Made by a program: the position numbers and the translations under genes. Shown here piece by piece: positions 51,974 to 61,599 of a stretch of DNA of 64,000 nucleotides. The notes below the pieces were generated by a model. That model was not told where the DNA came from, ran no database searches, and saw only the letters and a program-made list of their open reading frames with translations. Origin of the DNA: DASWOJ01 sp964242415 (GTDB lineage: Bacteria > Pseudomonadota > Alphaproteobacteria > Acetobacterales > Acetobacteraceae); contig CAXTAT010000001.1 in NCBI GenBank assembly GCA_964242415.1, positions 186,001-250,000 of the forward strand, written 5' to 3'. Position 1 is the first letter of the stretch. Each line of letters starts with the position of its first letter.

Positions 51974-53401
51974 ATGAACGATCTTGTCACCCTGCCCTGC
52001 GAAACCGAGCCTTCCGAAGCCGCCGTTGCCGCGGCGCTGACCTGTGCGCGAGCCGCCGGGCGCGCCTGGGCGGCGGCCGGATTGCCCGCCCGCCTGGCCG
52101 TCGTCGCCCGGGCGCGGCGGCTGATTGCGGCTGAGGCGGCGTCGCTGGCCGCCACGGTATCGCGCCGCGCGGCCGACACCCTGGTGGCGGAGGTGCTACC
52201 GCTGGCCGAGGCGGCACGCTTCCTGGTGCGCCGTGCCCCGGCCCTGCTGGCGCCGCGGCGGCTGCGCGGCGGACGGCCGTTGTGGCTGCTGGGCGTGCAG
52301 GCGGAGCTGCGGCGGGAGCCGTGCGGCGCCGTGCTGATCCTCGCCCCAGGCAACTACCCGCTGTTCCTGCCGGGCGCGCAGGCGCTGCAGGCCCTGGCCG
52401 CCGGCAACGCGGTGTGCGTGAAGCCGGCGCCGGGCTGCGCCGCGCCGATGCTGGCGCTGGCGGGGCTGCTGCGCCGGGCCGGCCTGCCGGACGGCGTGCT
52501 GCAGGTGCTGGACCCCGCCGCCGGGCAAGCCGCCAGCCATGCCGGGTTCGACCGCATCGTGCTCACGGGATCGGCTGAGACCGGCGCACGCGTGCTGGCC
52601 GCCGCCGCCGGCACACTGACGCCGGCGACGATGGAGCTGTCGGGGTCGGACGCCGTGTTCGTGTTGCCGGGAGCGGACTTGGACCTGGTTGCGGCGTGCC
52701 TGGCCTATGGGCTGCGGCTGAACGGCGGTGCGACGTGCATCGCGCCGCGCCGGGTTTTCGTGCCCACGGCGCTGGCGGCGGTGCTGGAGGCCAAGCTGCT
52801 GGCATTGCTGCCCGCGATCCCCGACGCCGCCGTGCCGGACGCCGTGGCTGCCCGGCTGCGCGGCCTCCTGGACCAGGCGGTGGCGGACGGCGCGCGCATC
52901 GCCGCGGCTGGGACCGGGCGGCCCATCGTCGTCGCGGCGGCCAAGCCCGGCATGGCGCTGCTGCAGCACGACGTGTTCGCACCCTGGCTGGCGCTGGCGC
53001 CTGTTGCGGATGCTGCAGCCGCCTTGGCCGCCGCCGCGGACTGTCCGTATGCCCTCGGCGCCAGCATCTTCGGCCCGCCCGCCGCGGCGCGGGACCTGGC
53101 GGCGCAGGTGCGGGCCGGGTCGGTCTGCATCAACGACCTGATCGTGCCCACCGCCGACCCGCGCCTGCCGTTCGGCGGACGCGGACGCAGCGGATACGGC
53201 AGCACGCGCGGGGCGGAGGGGCTGCTGGAGATGACGGTGCCCAAGGCGGTCAGCACCCGCCGGGGCCGCTTCCGTCCGCACCTGAACGCCGCCACCCCAG
53301 AGGACGCCGCCCAGTTCGCCGCCATGACGGCGCTGCTGCACGGCGGCTGGCGCGACCGCTGGGCGGCGTTGCGCGCACTGGCCGCGAAACGGCCGGGGTG
53401 A
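51974..53401 (+). CDS. Aldehyde dehydrogenase (carotenoid cluster)
   Basis: 475 residues of the NAD(P)-dependent aldehyde dehydrogenase family. Cofactor loop FDRIVLTGSAETGARVLAAAAG, catalytic Glu in TMELSGSDAVFVL, catalytic Cys in GGATCIAPRRV, and the C-terminal DPRLPFGGRGRSGYGSTRGAEGLLEMTVPK. Position next to two CrtN-like genes suggests it oxidises a carotenoid aldehyde to the acid (as CrtNc does in C30 pathways). Shorter than metabolic ALDHs, as in that subgroup. Confidence 0.85.
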   Translation: MNDLVTLPCETEPSEAAVAAALTCARAAGRAWAAAGLPARLAVVARARRLIAAEAASLAATVSRRAADTLVAEVLPLAEAARFLVRRAPALLAPRRLRGGRPLWLLGVQAELRREPCGAVLILAPGNYPLFLPGAQALQALAAGNAVCVKPAPGCAAPMLALAGLLRRAGLPDGVLQVLDPAAGQAASHAGFDRIVLTGSAETGARVLAAAAGTLTPATMELSGSDAVFVLPGADLDLVAACLAYGLRLNGGATCIAPRRVFVPTALAAVLEAKLLALLPAIPDAAVPDAVAARLRGLLDQAVADGARIAAAGTGRPIVVAAAKPGMALLQHDVFAPWLALAPVADAAAALAAAADCPYALGASIFGPPAAARDLAAQVRAGSVCINDLIVPTADPRLPFGGRGRSGYGSTRGAEGLLEMTVPKAVSTRRGRFRPHLNAATPEDAAQFAAMTALLHGGWRDRWAALRALAAKRPG

Positions 53402-53447
53402 GGCGGGGTCACCCAGCACCCGTGTCCGGCGCCCGCACTCAAGACCC

Positions 53448-53501
53448 GTGAGTGCGAGCTGCTACCCGGCGCCCGTCAGCGCAAGCTGCTACCCAGCGCC
53501 C
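53448..53501. repeat. Tandem 27-bp repeat (two units)
   Basis: Units at 53448-53474 and 53475-53501 (gtgagtgcgagctgctaccc... and gtcagcgcaagctgctaccc...). The head of the palindromic element (gtcattgcgag) follows in the same phase. The unit head resembles the element head, as at copy A. Confidence 0.85.
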
Positions 53502-53604
53502 GTCATTGCGAGCCGCCCTCGCGGCGTGGCAATCCAGGGGCTGCCAAGGCCAAACTCCGGTGCCGGGAGCCCTGGATTGCCGCGCCGAAGCCGGCTCGCA
53601 ATGG
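53502..53604. repeat. Second palindromic repeat family, copy B
   Basis: The left arm gtcattgcgagccgc...ggcaatccagg and the right arm ctggattgccgcgccgaag...ctcgcaatg are inverse. The right arm matches copy A over 32 bases. Confidence 0.88.
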
Positions 53605-53711
53605 ACGCTTGCGAGATGGCGAGCATCAGGAGGACGGATCAAGCGTTCCAACCCCACTTGCATCCCTTCAACCAGGTGCAGTAGCGTCCGCGCGTGCTGT
53701 CTTCCCTGACC

Positions 53712-53822
53712 ATGCAGATTCTCGCCGCCATGTTCCGCACCGTCGTGCGGGCTGCCCTGCGCCTGCTCGGCCTGACGCTCCTGCTTCGACTTATCCGCCC
53801 CCGGAGCATCACGCGCGGCTGA
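53712..53822 (+). CDS. Predicted leucine leader peptide of leuA
   Basis: 36 codons: MQILAAMFRTVVRAALRLLGLTLLLRLIRPRSITRG. Between codons 16 and 27 lie eight Leu (RLLGLTLLLRLI). The position, ~75 bases before leuA, and the alternative hairpins that follow it match ribosome-mediated attenuation of leucine synthesis. No good ribosome-binding site is seen for either ATG (53712 or 53730), which is the main weakness. Confidence 0.55.
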   Translation: MQILAAMFRTVVRAALRLLGLTLLLRLIRPRSITRG

Positions 53823-53868
53823 TCGCTAGGCCGGCGTCGCTTCGGGGGCACACCCCCTAGAAGCCGAC
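53797..53868 (+). promoter_or_regulatory. Predicted leuA attenuator (alternative hairpins)
   Basis: Segment 2 (GCCCCCGGAGC, 53797-53807, in the last leader codons) can pair over 11 bases, one G-U, with segment 3 (GCTTCGGGGGC, 53839-53849). Segment 3 can instead pair with segment 4 (53853-53868) in a ~13-bp stem with loop CACA. A ribosome stalled at the Leu codons leaves segment 2 free (antiterminator); one reaching the stop covers it, letting 3:4 form. The 3:4 stem has no U-tract, so the stop signal could be Rho-dependent or act on leuA translation. Confidence 0.6.
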
Positions 53869-53896
53869 CCGAGCATCACGATCCAAGGACCACGCC

Positions 53897-55471
<1,575 letters not shown>

Positions 55472-55492
55472 CCGGGGTCAGCCTAGCCGGGT

Positions 55493-55517
55493 TGGCCGGG
55501 AGCGGGGCTCCCGGCCA
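55493..55517. terminator. Bidirectional terminator between leuA and the glycine-zipper gene
   Basis: GGCCGGGAG/CTCCCGGCC, a perfect 9-bp stem with a five-base loop, between two convergent genes. Two copies of tcagcctagccggg lie just before it. Confidence 0.6.
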
Positions 55518-55526
55518 GGTCAGGCG

Positions 55527-55772
55527 CTAATAACCCGGCTGGTACGGCCGCTGCGGCGTGGTGGCGGCGCCGCCGATCGCACCCAGGCCGCCGCCAGCCA
55601 CCGCGCCGATCGCCGCACCACGGCCCCCGCCGGCAATGCCACCCAGGGCCGCGCCGCCCAGCGCGCCGAGGCCAGCGCCGCCCAGGGCGCGCTGGCCCGG
55701 GTCATAGGGGTCGGTGCAGGCGGACAAGCCGAGGCCGGCCACCAGCGTCAGGCTCATCGCAATCTTCTTCAT
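55527..55772 (-). CDS. Glycine-zipper lipoprotein
   Basis: 81 residues. Lipoprotein signal MKKIAMSLTLVAGLGLSAC with the lipobox Cys, then DPYDPGQRALGGAGLGALGGAALGGIAGGG-type glycine zippers as in 17-kDa surface antigens and Gly-zipper 2TM proteins, and a Pro/Tyr end (PQRPYQPGY). Probably outer-membrane. AGGAG lies seven bases upstream of the ATG at 55772. Confidence 0.85.
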   Translation of the reverse strand: MKKIAMSLTLVAGLGLSACTDPYDPGQRALGGAGLGALGGAALGGIAGGGRGAAIGAVAGGGLGAIGGAATTPQRPYQPGY

Positions 55773-56074
55773 CAAAACTCTCCTGTGTAGCCATCAAAGT
55801 AGCGCAGGCAGTTGCAGGGCTGGTCCATGACCACACGCCCTGTCGTCCACCCATCCACCAGCAAATCAACGCTTGACGGCAAAATTAAGTGCGGGTCGGT
55901 ATTGTTGCGATCATGATATTCACAGAGACGTGATGGGTGGGTCTTGCCGCGGCGCAACATGCTCGCTAAGCCAGCGAGCAACAATCGCCAGGCTGCTGTT
56001 GTCGCCAGACTGCTATTCATGCCGTCGGCCCTCCCCGTGCTTCGTCGAAGCGCGCTTTGTTGAAGGTTGATCGC
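55773..56074. other. Upstream region of mreB
   Basis: 302 bases between the divergent lipoprotein gene and mreB. Contains TTGACG at 55873-55878 in an AT-rich stretch (possible -35, with no convincing -10 at standard spacing) and a perfect 7-bp hairpin GCTCGCT-AAGCC-AGCGAGC at 55961-55979, which would lie in the mreB leader. No gene seen. Confidence 0.5.
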
Positions 56075-57118
56075 ATGTTCGGACGTTTGTTGGGGATCAT
56101 GTCGGCCGACATGGCCATCGACCTCGGCACCGCAAACACGCTGGTTTACGTCAAGGGCCGGGGCATCGTGCTGGCCGAGCCGAGCGTGGTCGCCATCGCC
56201 GACGTGCGCGGCAAGAAGCAGGTGCTGGCGGTGGGCGAGGAGGCGAAGCTGATGCTCGGCCGCACGCCCGCCAACATCAGCGCCATCCGTCCGCTGCGCG
56301 ACGGCGTGATCGCCGACTTCGAGGTGGCGGAGGAGATGATCAAGCACTTCATCCGCAAGGTGCACGGCCGCCGCAGCTTCGCCAGCCCGCTCATCATCGT
56401 CTGCGTGCCCAGCGGATCGACCGCCGTGGAGCGCCGCGCCATCCAAGAAAGCGCCGAGAGCGCCGGCGCCCGCAAGGTGCTGCTGATCGAGGAGCCGATG
56501 GCCGCCGCGATCGGCGCCGGGCTGCCGGTGACGGAGCCCTCGGGCAACCTGATCGTCGATGTCGGCGGCGGCACGACGGAGGTGGCCATCATCTCGCTGG
56601 GCGGCATCGTCTATGCCCGCAGCGTGCGCGTCGGCGGGGACAAGATGGACGAGGCGATCATCAGCTACATCCGCCGCAGCCATAACCTGCTGATCGGCGA
56701 GAGCACGGCCGAGCGCATCAAGATGGACATCGGCGCCGCGATGCCCTCCGACGACATCGACGACGGGCCATGGCGCGAGGTGAAGGGCCGCGACCTGATG
56801 AACGGCGTGCCGCGCGAGATCCTGGTGGGCCAGCGCCAGATCAGCGAGAGCCTGGCCGAGCCGGTCGGCGCCATCGTCGAGGCGGTGAAGGTCGCGCTGG
56901 AGAACACCCCGCCGGAGCTGGCCGCCGATATCGTGGACAAAGGAATTGTACTCACCGGCGGCGGCGCCCTGCTATACCGGCTGGACCAGGTGCTGCGCGA
57001 GGCGACGGGCCTTCCGGTTGTAGTGGCGGAGAATCCGCTTAGTTGCGTAGCATTGGGTACAGGACGGGCGCTGGAAGAAATGAAGCGCCTGAGGAACGTC
57101 CTCACGTCGATGTACTAG
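56075..57118 (+). CDS. mreB: Rod shape-determining protein MreB
   Basis: 347 residues, the usual length. Actin-fold motifs: MAIDLGTANTLVYVKGRGIVLAEPSVVA (phosphate 1), GNLIVDVGGGTTEVAIISLGG (phosphate 2), GIVLTGGGALLYRLDQVL (adenosine), ending ALEEMKRLRNVLTSMY. Forms membrane-bound filaments that guide cell-wall synthesis. I chose the ATG at 56075 (MFGRLLGIMSADMA) after GAAGG; TTG codons six codons upstream are in frame. Head of the mre-mrd operon, whose genes are spaced 32, 4 and then overlapping bases. Confidence 0.96.
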   Translation: MFGRLLGIMSADMAIDLGTANTLVYVKGRGIVLAEPSVVAIADVRGKKQVLAVGEEAKLMLGRTPANISAIRPLRDGVIADFEVAEEMIKHFIRKVHGRRSFASPLIIVCVPSGSTAVERRAIQESAESAGARKVLLIEEPMAAAIGAGLPVTEPSGNLIVDVGGGTTEVAIISLGGIVYARSVRVGGDKMDEAIISYIRRSHNLLIGESTAERIKMDIGAAMPSDDIDDGPWREVKGRDLMNGVPREILVGQRQISESLAEPVGAIVEAVKVALENTPPELAADIVDKGIVLTGGGALLYRLDQVLREATGLPVVVAENPLSCVALGTGRALEEMKRLRNVLTSMY

Positions 57119-57150
57119 GCCATGCCCCGGCCTGAGGGAGGCTCGACCAA

Positions 57151-58011
57151 GTGTTCCGGCTGTCCATCCCCGTGCGCCAGGCGCTGTCGCGGCTGACCCT
57201 GCCTGTGCTGATCGCCGTGGCATTCGGCGTGATGCTGCTGGGCAAGGCCGACATCGCCGTGACCGAGCGCGCCCGCATGGTCCTGGCCGACCTGGTGGCG
57301 CCGATCTTCGCCGCCGCCGCGCAGCCCATCGCCAGCGTCCACCGCACCGTGGCCGACGTGGAGGCGCTGGTGGAGGTGCGGGCCGAGAACGACCGCCTGC
57401 GGGCCGAGAACGAGCAGCTCCGCCGCTGGCGCGCCGTCGCCCTGGCGCTGGACTCCGAGAACGCCACGCTGAAGGCCAACCTGAACTGGATACCCGACCC
57501 GGCGCCGTCCTACGTCACGGCCCGTGTCGTCGCCGATGCCGGCGGGGTCTATGCCCGTGCGGTGCTGCTGTCGGTCGGCCCGCACAACAGCCTGGCCAAG
57601 GGCCAGATCGCCCTGGACGAGAATGGCCTGGTCGGGCGCATCACCGAATTGGGCAACCGCAGCGCCCGCGTGCTGCTGATCACCGACATGAACAGCCGCA
57701 TCCCCGTGACCCTGGAAGGCAGCCACGCCCGCGCCATCCTAGAGGGCACCAACACCAGCCGCCCCCATCTGGTCCACTGGCCGGAGGGCGTGATGCCGGT
57801 CGAGGGCGAGCGCGTTGTCACCTCCGCCGAGGCCAACGCCTTCCCCGCTGGCCTGCCGGTCGGCGTGGTGCACTACAGCGCCAGCAACGCGCCCGAGGTC
57901 GAGCCGGCGGCCAGGCTGGACCAATTGGAGATCGTCCGCATCTTCGACTACGGCCTGCACGGGGTGTCGCCGCCCGAGTCCGCCTCCCGTCCCTCCGAGC
58001 GAAGGCGCTAA
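57151..58011 (+). CDS. mreC: Rod shape-determining protein MreC
   Basis: 286 residues. A membrane helix (LTLPVLIAVAFGVMLLG), a coiled coil (VEVRAENDRLRAENEQLRRWRAVALALDSENATLK) and the periplasmic beta-rich MreC domain with VTARVVADAGGVYARAVLLSVGPHNSLAKGQIAL and ENGLVGRITELGNRSARVLLITDMNSRIPV. It links MreB with the wall enzymes. GTG start after GGGAGG. Confidence 0.95.
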   Translation: MFRLSIPVRQALSRLTLPVLIAVAFGVMLLGKADIAVTERARMVLADLVAPIFAAAAQPIASVHRTVADVEALVEVRAENDRLRAENEQLRRWRAVALALDSENATLKANLNWIPDPAPSYVTARVVADAGGVYARAVLLSVGPHNSLAKGQIALDENGLVGRITELGNRSARVLLITDMNSRIPVTLEGSHARAILEGTNTSRPHLVHWPEGVMPVEGERVVTSAEANAFPAGLPVGVVHYSASNAPEVEPAARLDQLEIVRIFDYGLHGVSPPESASRPSERRR

Positions 58012-58015
58012 CCCC

Positions 58016-58567
58016 GTGGCGCCTGAACGCCTGCCCGGCATCCGGCCGCGCCCGACGCTGTGGCGGCGGTTGGATGCTGCCTCGCGCGCCGCCTTTCCGG
58101 CCGCCTGCACGGCGCTGCTGCTGCTGTTGCTGGCGGCCCCGCTGCGGCTGCCGGGCCAGGCGCAGTTGCAGCCGGCGGCGGCGCTGGCCTGCGTGTTCTT
58201 CTGGTCGCTGTTCCGCCCGGCGTCCATGCCGCCGCCGGCGGTGTTCCTGCTGGGCCTGCTGTCCGACCTGCTGGGGCTGGAGCCGCCGGGCATCAACGTG
58301 CTGACCCTGTTGATCGCCCACGGCCTGGCGGTGCGCTGGCGGCGTGTGCTGGCCGGGCAGGGCTTCCTGCTGGTGTGGCTGGCCTTCGTCGCCGTGGCGG
58401 CCGGGGCGGCGGCGCTGGAGTGGGCGCTGACCAGCCTGCTGACGTTCCGCCTGCTGCCGGGCAACCCCGGGGTGTTCCAATTCCTGCTGACCGCCGGGCT
58501 GTATCCGGCGCTGGCGGTGCTGTTCACCCGGGCCTACCGCGGCCTCGCCAACCCGGACGCCGCCTGA
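58016..58567 (+). CDS. mreD: Rod shape-determining protein MreD
   Basis: 183 residues with about five membrane helices (ACTALLLLLLAAPLRL, ACVFFWSLFRPASMPPPAVFLLGLLSDLLGL, GFLLVWLAFVAVAAGAAALEWALTSLL). The FxxxxPxxxPPxxxFLLGLLxDLL pattern is typical of MreD. GTG start, four bases after mreC; the stop overlaps the next start (TGATG). Weakly conserved in sequence; identity rests partly on operon position. Confidence 0.9.
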   Translation: MAPERLPGIRPRPTLWRRLDAASRAAFPAACTALLLLLLAAPLRLPGQAQLQPAAALACVFFWSLFRPASMPPPAVFLLGLLSDLLGLEPPGINVLTLLIAHGLAVRWRRVLAGQGFLLVWLAFVAVAAGAAALEWALTSLLTFRLLPGNPGVFQFLLTAGLYPALAVLFTRAYRGLANPDAA

Positions 58568-60438
58568 TGGGCCGGATCATCAAGCAGGACAGGCGCACCG
58601 GCGTGTTCACCCGCCGCGCCCTGTTGTTGGGGGCGGGGCAGGTCGGCGTGTTCGGCCTGCTGGCCGCCAAGCTGTACCAGGTGCAGGTGACCGAGGGGGA
58701 ACGCTACTCCACCCTGGCCGAGAGCAACCGCCTCAGCGCCCGGCTGATCGCCCCGCCGCGCGGGCGCATCCTGGACCGCTTCGGCGCCGTCGTCGGCGGC
58801 AACCGGCTGAACTGGCGGGCGCTGCTGACCGCCGAGGAGGCGGAGGACGTGGGTGCCACGCTGGACACCTTCGGCCGCGTGGTGCCGCTGCCCGACCACG
58901 AGCGCGCGCGGATCGAGCGCGAGCTGCACCACCGCCGCCGCTTCATTCCCCTGATCGTGCGCGAGTTCCTGACCTGGGAGGAGATGGCGCGCATCGAGGT
59001 CAACGCCCCGGACCTGCCGGGCATCTTCGTCGATGTCGGCACCACGCGCATCTATCCGCAGGGACCGGCCCTGGCGCACGTGGTGGGCTACGTCGCGCCG
59101 CCCAGCGAGACCGACATGGGCGGCGACGCCATGCTGGCGCTGCCCGGCATACGCATCGGTCGCAACGGCATGGAAAAGGCGCAGGACCACAAGCTGCGCG
59201 GACGCGCGGGCGCAGTGCAGATGGAGGTGAACTCGGTCGGCCGCGTGATCCGCGAGCTGGACCGCCAGGAGGGCACGCCCGGCCAGGACCTGGGCCTGAC
59301 CATCGACACCACCCTGCAGAACGCGATCCTGCGGCGCCTGGGCGACGAGAGCGCGTCGGCCGTGGTGATGGATTGCCGCAACGGGGAGGTGCTGGCGATG
59401 ACCACCACCCCGAGCTTCGACCCCAGCCTGTTCGACTCCGGCGTCAGCCAGGCGCAGTGGAACGCCTGGACCAGCAACCGCAAGACGCCGCTGATCAACA
59501 AGGCGGCCAGCGGCCTGTATGCGCCGGGCAGCACGTTCAAGATGGTCGTGGGCATGGCGGGGCTGGAGGCCAAGACGATCACCCCGGGCGACCGCATCCA
59601 CTGTCCCGGCCACCTGGACATCGGCGACACCCGGTTCCACTGCTGGAACAAGCGCGGCCACGGCTCCCTGGACCTGCGCGGCGGCCTGAAGAACAGTTGC
59701 GACGTGTTCTTCTACGAGGTCGCCCGCCGCACCGGCATCGACCGGGTGGCGGCGATGGCCAACCGCTTCGGCATCGGCGTGGACCTGGGGGTCGAGCTGC
59801 CCGGCGCCCGCAAGGGCCTGATGCCCACCCGGGCCTGGCGCATGGGGCACGGCAAGGCGTGGAACATCGGCGATACCATCAGTTGCGGCATCGGCCAGGG
59901 CTACATCCAGACCACGCCCTTGGCGCTGTGCACCTATGTCAGCCGCGTCGCCACCGGCCGGGCCGTGCAGCCGCACCTGACCCGCACCATCGGCGGCGTG
60001 CTGCAGCCCGGCAGCAAGCCGGACGACTGGCCCAGCCTCGGCCTGCCGGAGCACGGCCTGCACATCCTGCGTGAGGGCATGTATGCCGTGGTGAACGAGG
60101 GCGGCGGCACGGCGACGCACGCCCGCATCAACGTGTCGGGGATGCTGTTGGCCGGCAAGACCGGATCGAGCCAGGTGCGCCGGGTATCGCGGGCGCAGCG
60201 CGAGCACGGCTTCCGGTCGGACAAGCTGCCGTGGCAGTTCCGCCCACATGCGCTGTTCATATGCTATGCGCCGTATGACAACCCGCGCTATGCCGTGTCG
60301 GTGGTGGTGGAGCACGGCAACGCCGGCGCCGCCGCGGCGGCGCCGCTGGCGCGGGACATTATGATCGACGTGCTGACCCACGACCCCGTCGGCCATACCG
60401 ACGACCAGCGCGTGGCGGACGTGGGCCGGTCCCTGTGA
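58567..60438 (+). CDS. mrdA: Penicillin-binding protein 2 (transpeptidase)
   Basis: 623 residues. A membrane anchor near residue 20-40, then transpeptidase motifs: GLYAPGSTFKMVVGMAGL (SxxK), GLKNSCDVFFYEVA (SxD), LAGKTGSSQV (KTG). The dimerisation-domain segments RGRILDRFGAVVGGNRLNW and YVAPPSETDMGGDAMLALPGIRIGRNGMEKAQDHKLRGRAG fit PBP2. Cross-links lateral cell wall with RodA. The ATG overlaps the mreD stop. Confidence 0.95.
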   Translation: MGRIIKQDRRTGVFTRRALLLGAGQVGVFGLLAAKLYQVQVTEGERYSTLAESNRLSARLIAPPRGRILDRFGAVVGGNRLNWRALLTAEEAEDVGATLDTFGRVVPLPDHERARIERELHHRRRFIPLIVREFLTWEEMARIEVNAPDLPGIFVDVGTTRIYPQGPALAHVVGYVAPPSETDMGGDAMLALPGIRIGRNGMEKAQDHKLRGRAGAVQMEVNSVGRVIRELDRQEGTPGQDLGLTIDTTLQNAILRRLGDESASAVVMDCRNGEVLAMTTTPSFDPSLFDSGVSQAQWNAWTSNRKTPLINKAASGLYAPGSTFKMVVGMAGLEAKTITPGDRIHCPGHLDIGDTRFHCWNKRGHGSLDLRGGLKNSCDVFFYEVARRTGIDRVAAMANRFGIGVDLGVELPGARKGLMPTRAWRMGHGKAWNIGDTISCGIGQGYIQTTPLALCTYVSRVATGRAVQPHLTRTIGGVLQPGSKPDDWPSLGLPEHGLHILREGMYAVVNEGGGTATHARINVSGMLLAGKTGSSQVRRVSRAQREHGFRSDKLPWQFRPHALFICYAPYDNPRYAVSVVVEHGNAGAAAAAPLARDIMIDVLTHDPVGHTDDQRVADVGRSL

Positions 60439-61583
60439 TCAGCGAACGCCGGCTGATCCGCGCCGAGCCGTCGTTCGGACTCGCTACCAAGCTGTGGCGG
60501 ATTAGCTGGACCTACGTGCTGCTGCTGTGCGCCTTGGCCGGGGTGGGCTATGTCGCGCTGTACTCGGCGGCCGGGGGATCGCCGGAGCCGTATGCCTCCA
60601 AGCACATCCTGCGGTTTGCGTTCAGCCTGGTGATGATGCTGTGCCTGGCGCTGATCGACATCCGGGTCATCGCCCGGTTCTCGTATCCGATCTACGCCGC
60701 GTCCATTGCCCTGCTGGTGCTGGTGCTGCGGATCGGCCATGTCGGCAAGGGCGCGCAGCGGTGGATCGACATCGGCGGCCTGCAGACGCAGCCGAGCGAG
60801 CTGGCGAAGATCGGCCTGGTGATGGCGCTGGCCGCCTGGTTCCACAAGGCGACGTGGGAGCGGATGGGCAACCCGCTGTTCCTGGTGCCGCCCATCGCCA
60901 TGGTGCTGCTGCCGGTGGCGCTGATCCTGCGGGAGCCGAACCTGGGCACCGCGGTCATCACCGCGGTCGTCGGCGGCGCGGTGTTCCTGGCGGCGGGGGT
61001 GCGCTGGTGGAAGCTGCTGCTGGTGGCGATCCCGGTGCCGTTCGCAGCGCAGGTCGCCTTCGCGCACATGCACGACTACCAGCGCGCGCGCATCACCACG
61101 TTCCTCAACCCCGAGAGCGACCCGTTGGGCGCCGGCTACAACATCATCCAGAGCAAGATCGCCCTGGGATCGGGCGGGCTGTGGGGCAAGGGCTTCCTGC
61201 AGGGCACCCAGGCCCACCTGAACTTCCTGCCGGAGAAGCAGACCGACTTCATCTTCACCGTGATCGCCGAGGAGTTCGGCCTGGTCGGCGGGCTGGCCGT
61301 GCTTGGCGTGCTGGCCTGCATCGTGATGGGCGCGATGGGCATGGCGCTGCGCTGCCGGCACCAATACGGGCGGCTGCTGGCCCTGGGCATCGGGGTGAAC
61401 TTCTTCATGTACGTGTTCGTCAACATCGCCATGGTGATGGGGGTGATCCCGGTGGGGGGCGTGCCGCTGCCGCTGGTGTCGCATGGCGGGTCGGCGATGC
61501 TGACGGTGATGTTCGGCTTTGGGCTGCTGATGTCGGCGCACGTCCATCGCGATGTGGAGTTCGGTGATGGCCGGGACGACTGA
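60435..61583 (+). CDS. rodA: Rod shape-determining protein RodA (SEDS glycosyltransferase)
   Basis: 382 residues, ten or so membrane helices of the SEDS family, with KGAQRWIDIGGLQTQPSELAKIGLVMALAAWF, REPNLGTAVITAVVGG, QSKIALGSGGLWGKGFLQGTQAHLNFLPEKQTDFIFTVIAEEFG and GVIPVGGVPLPLVSHGGSAML. It polymerises lipid II with PBP2. The GTG start overlaps the mrdA stop (GTGA). Confidence 0.96.
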   Translation: MISERRLIRAEPSFGLATKLWRISWTYVLLLCALAGVGYVALYSAAGGSPEPYASKHILRFAFSLVMMLCLALIDIRVIARFSYPIYAASIALLVLVLRIGHVGKGAQRWIDIGGLQTQPSELAKIGLVMALAAWFHKATWERMGNPLFLVPPIAMVLLPVALILREPNLGTAVITAVVGGAVFLAAGVRWWKLLLVAIPVPFAAQVAFAHMHDYQRARITTFLNPESDPLGAGYNIIQSKIALGSGGLWGKGFLQGTQAHLNFLPEKQTDFIFTVIAEEFGLVGGLAVLGVLACIVMGAMGMALRCRHQYGRLLALGIGVNFFMYVFVNIAMVMGVIPVGGVPLPLVSHGGSAMLTVMFGFGLLMSAHVHRDVEFGDGRDD

Positions 61584-61599
61584 CAGGCAGGGGGCCGGC

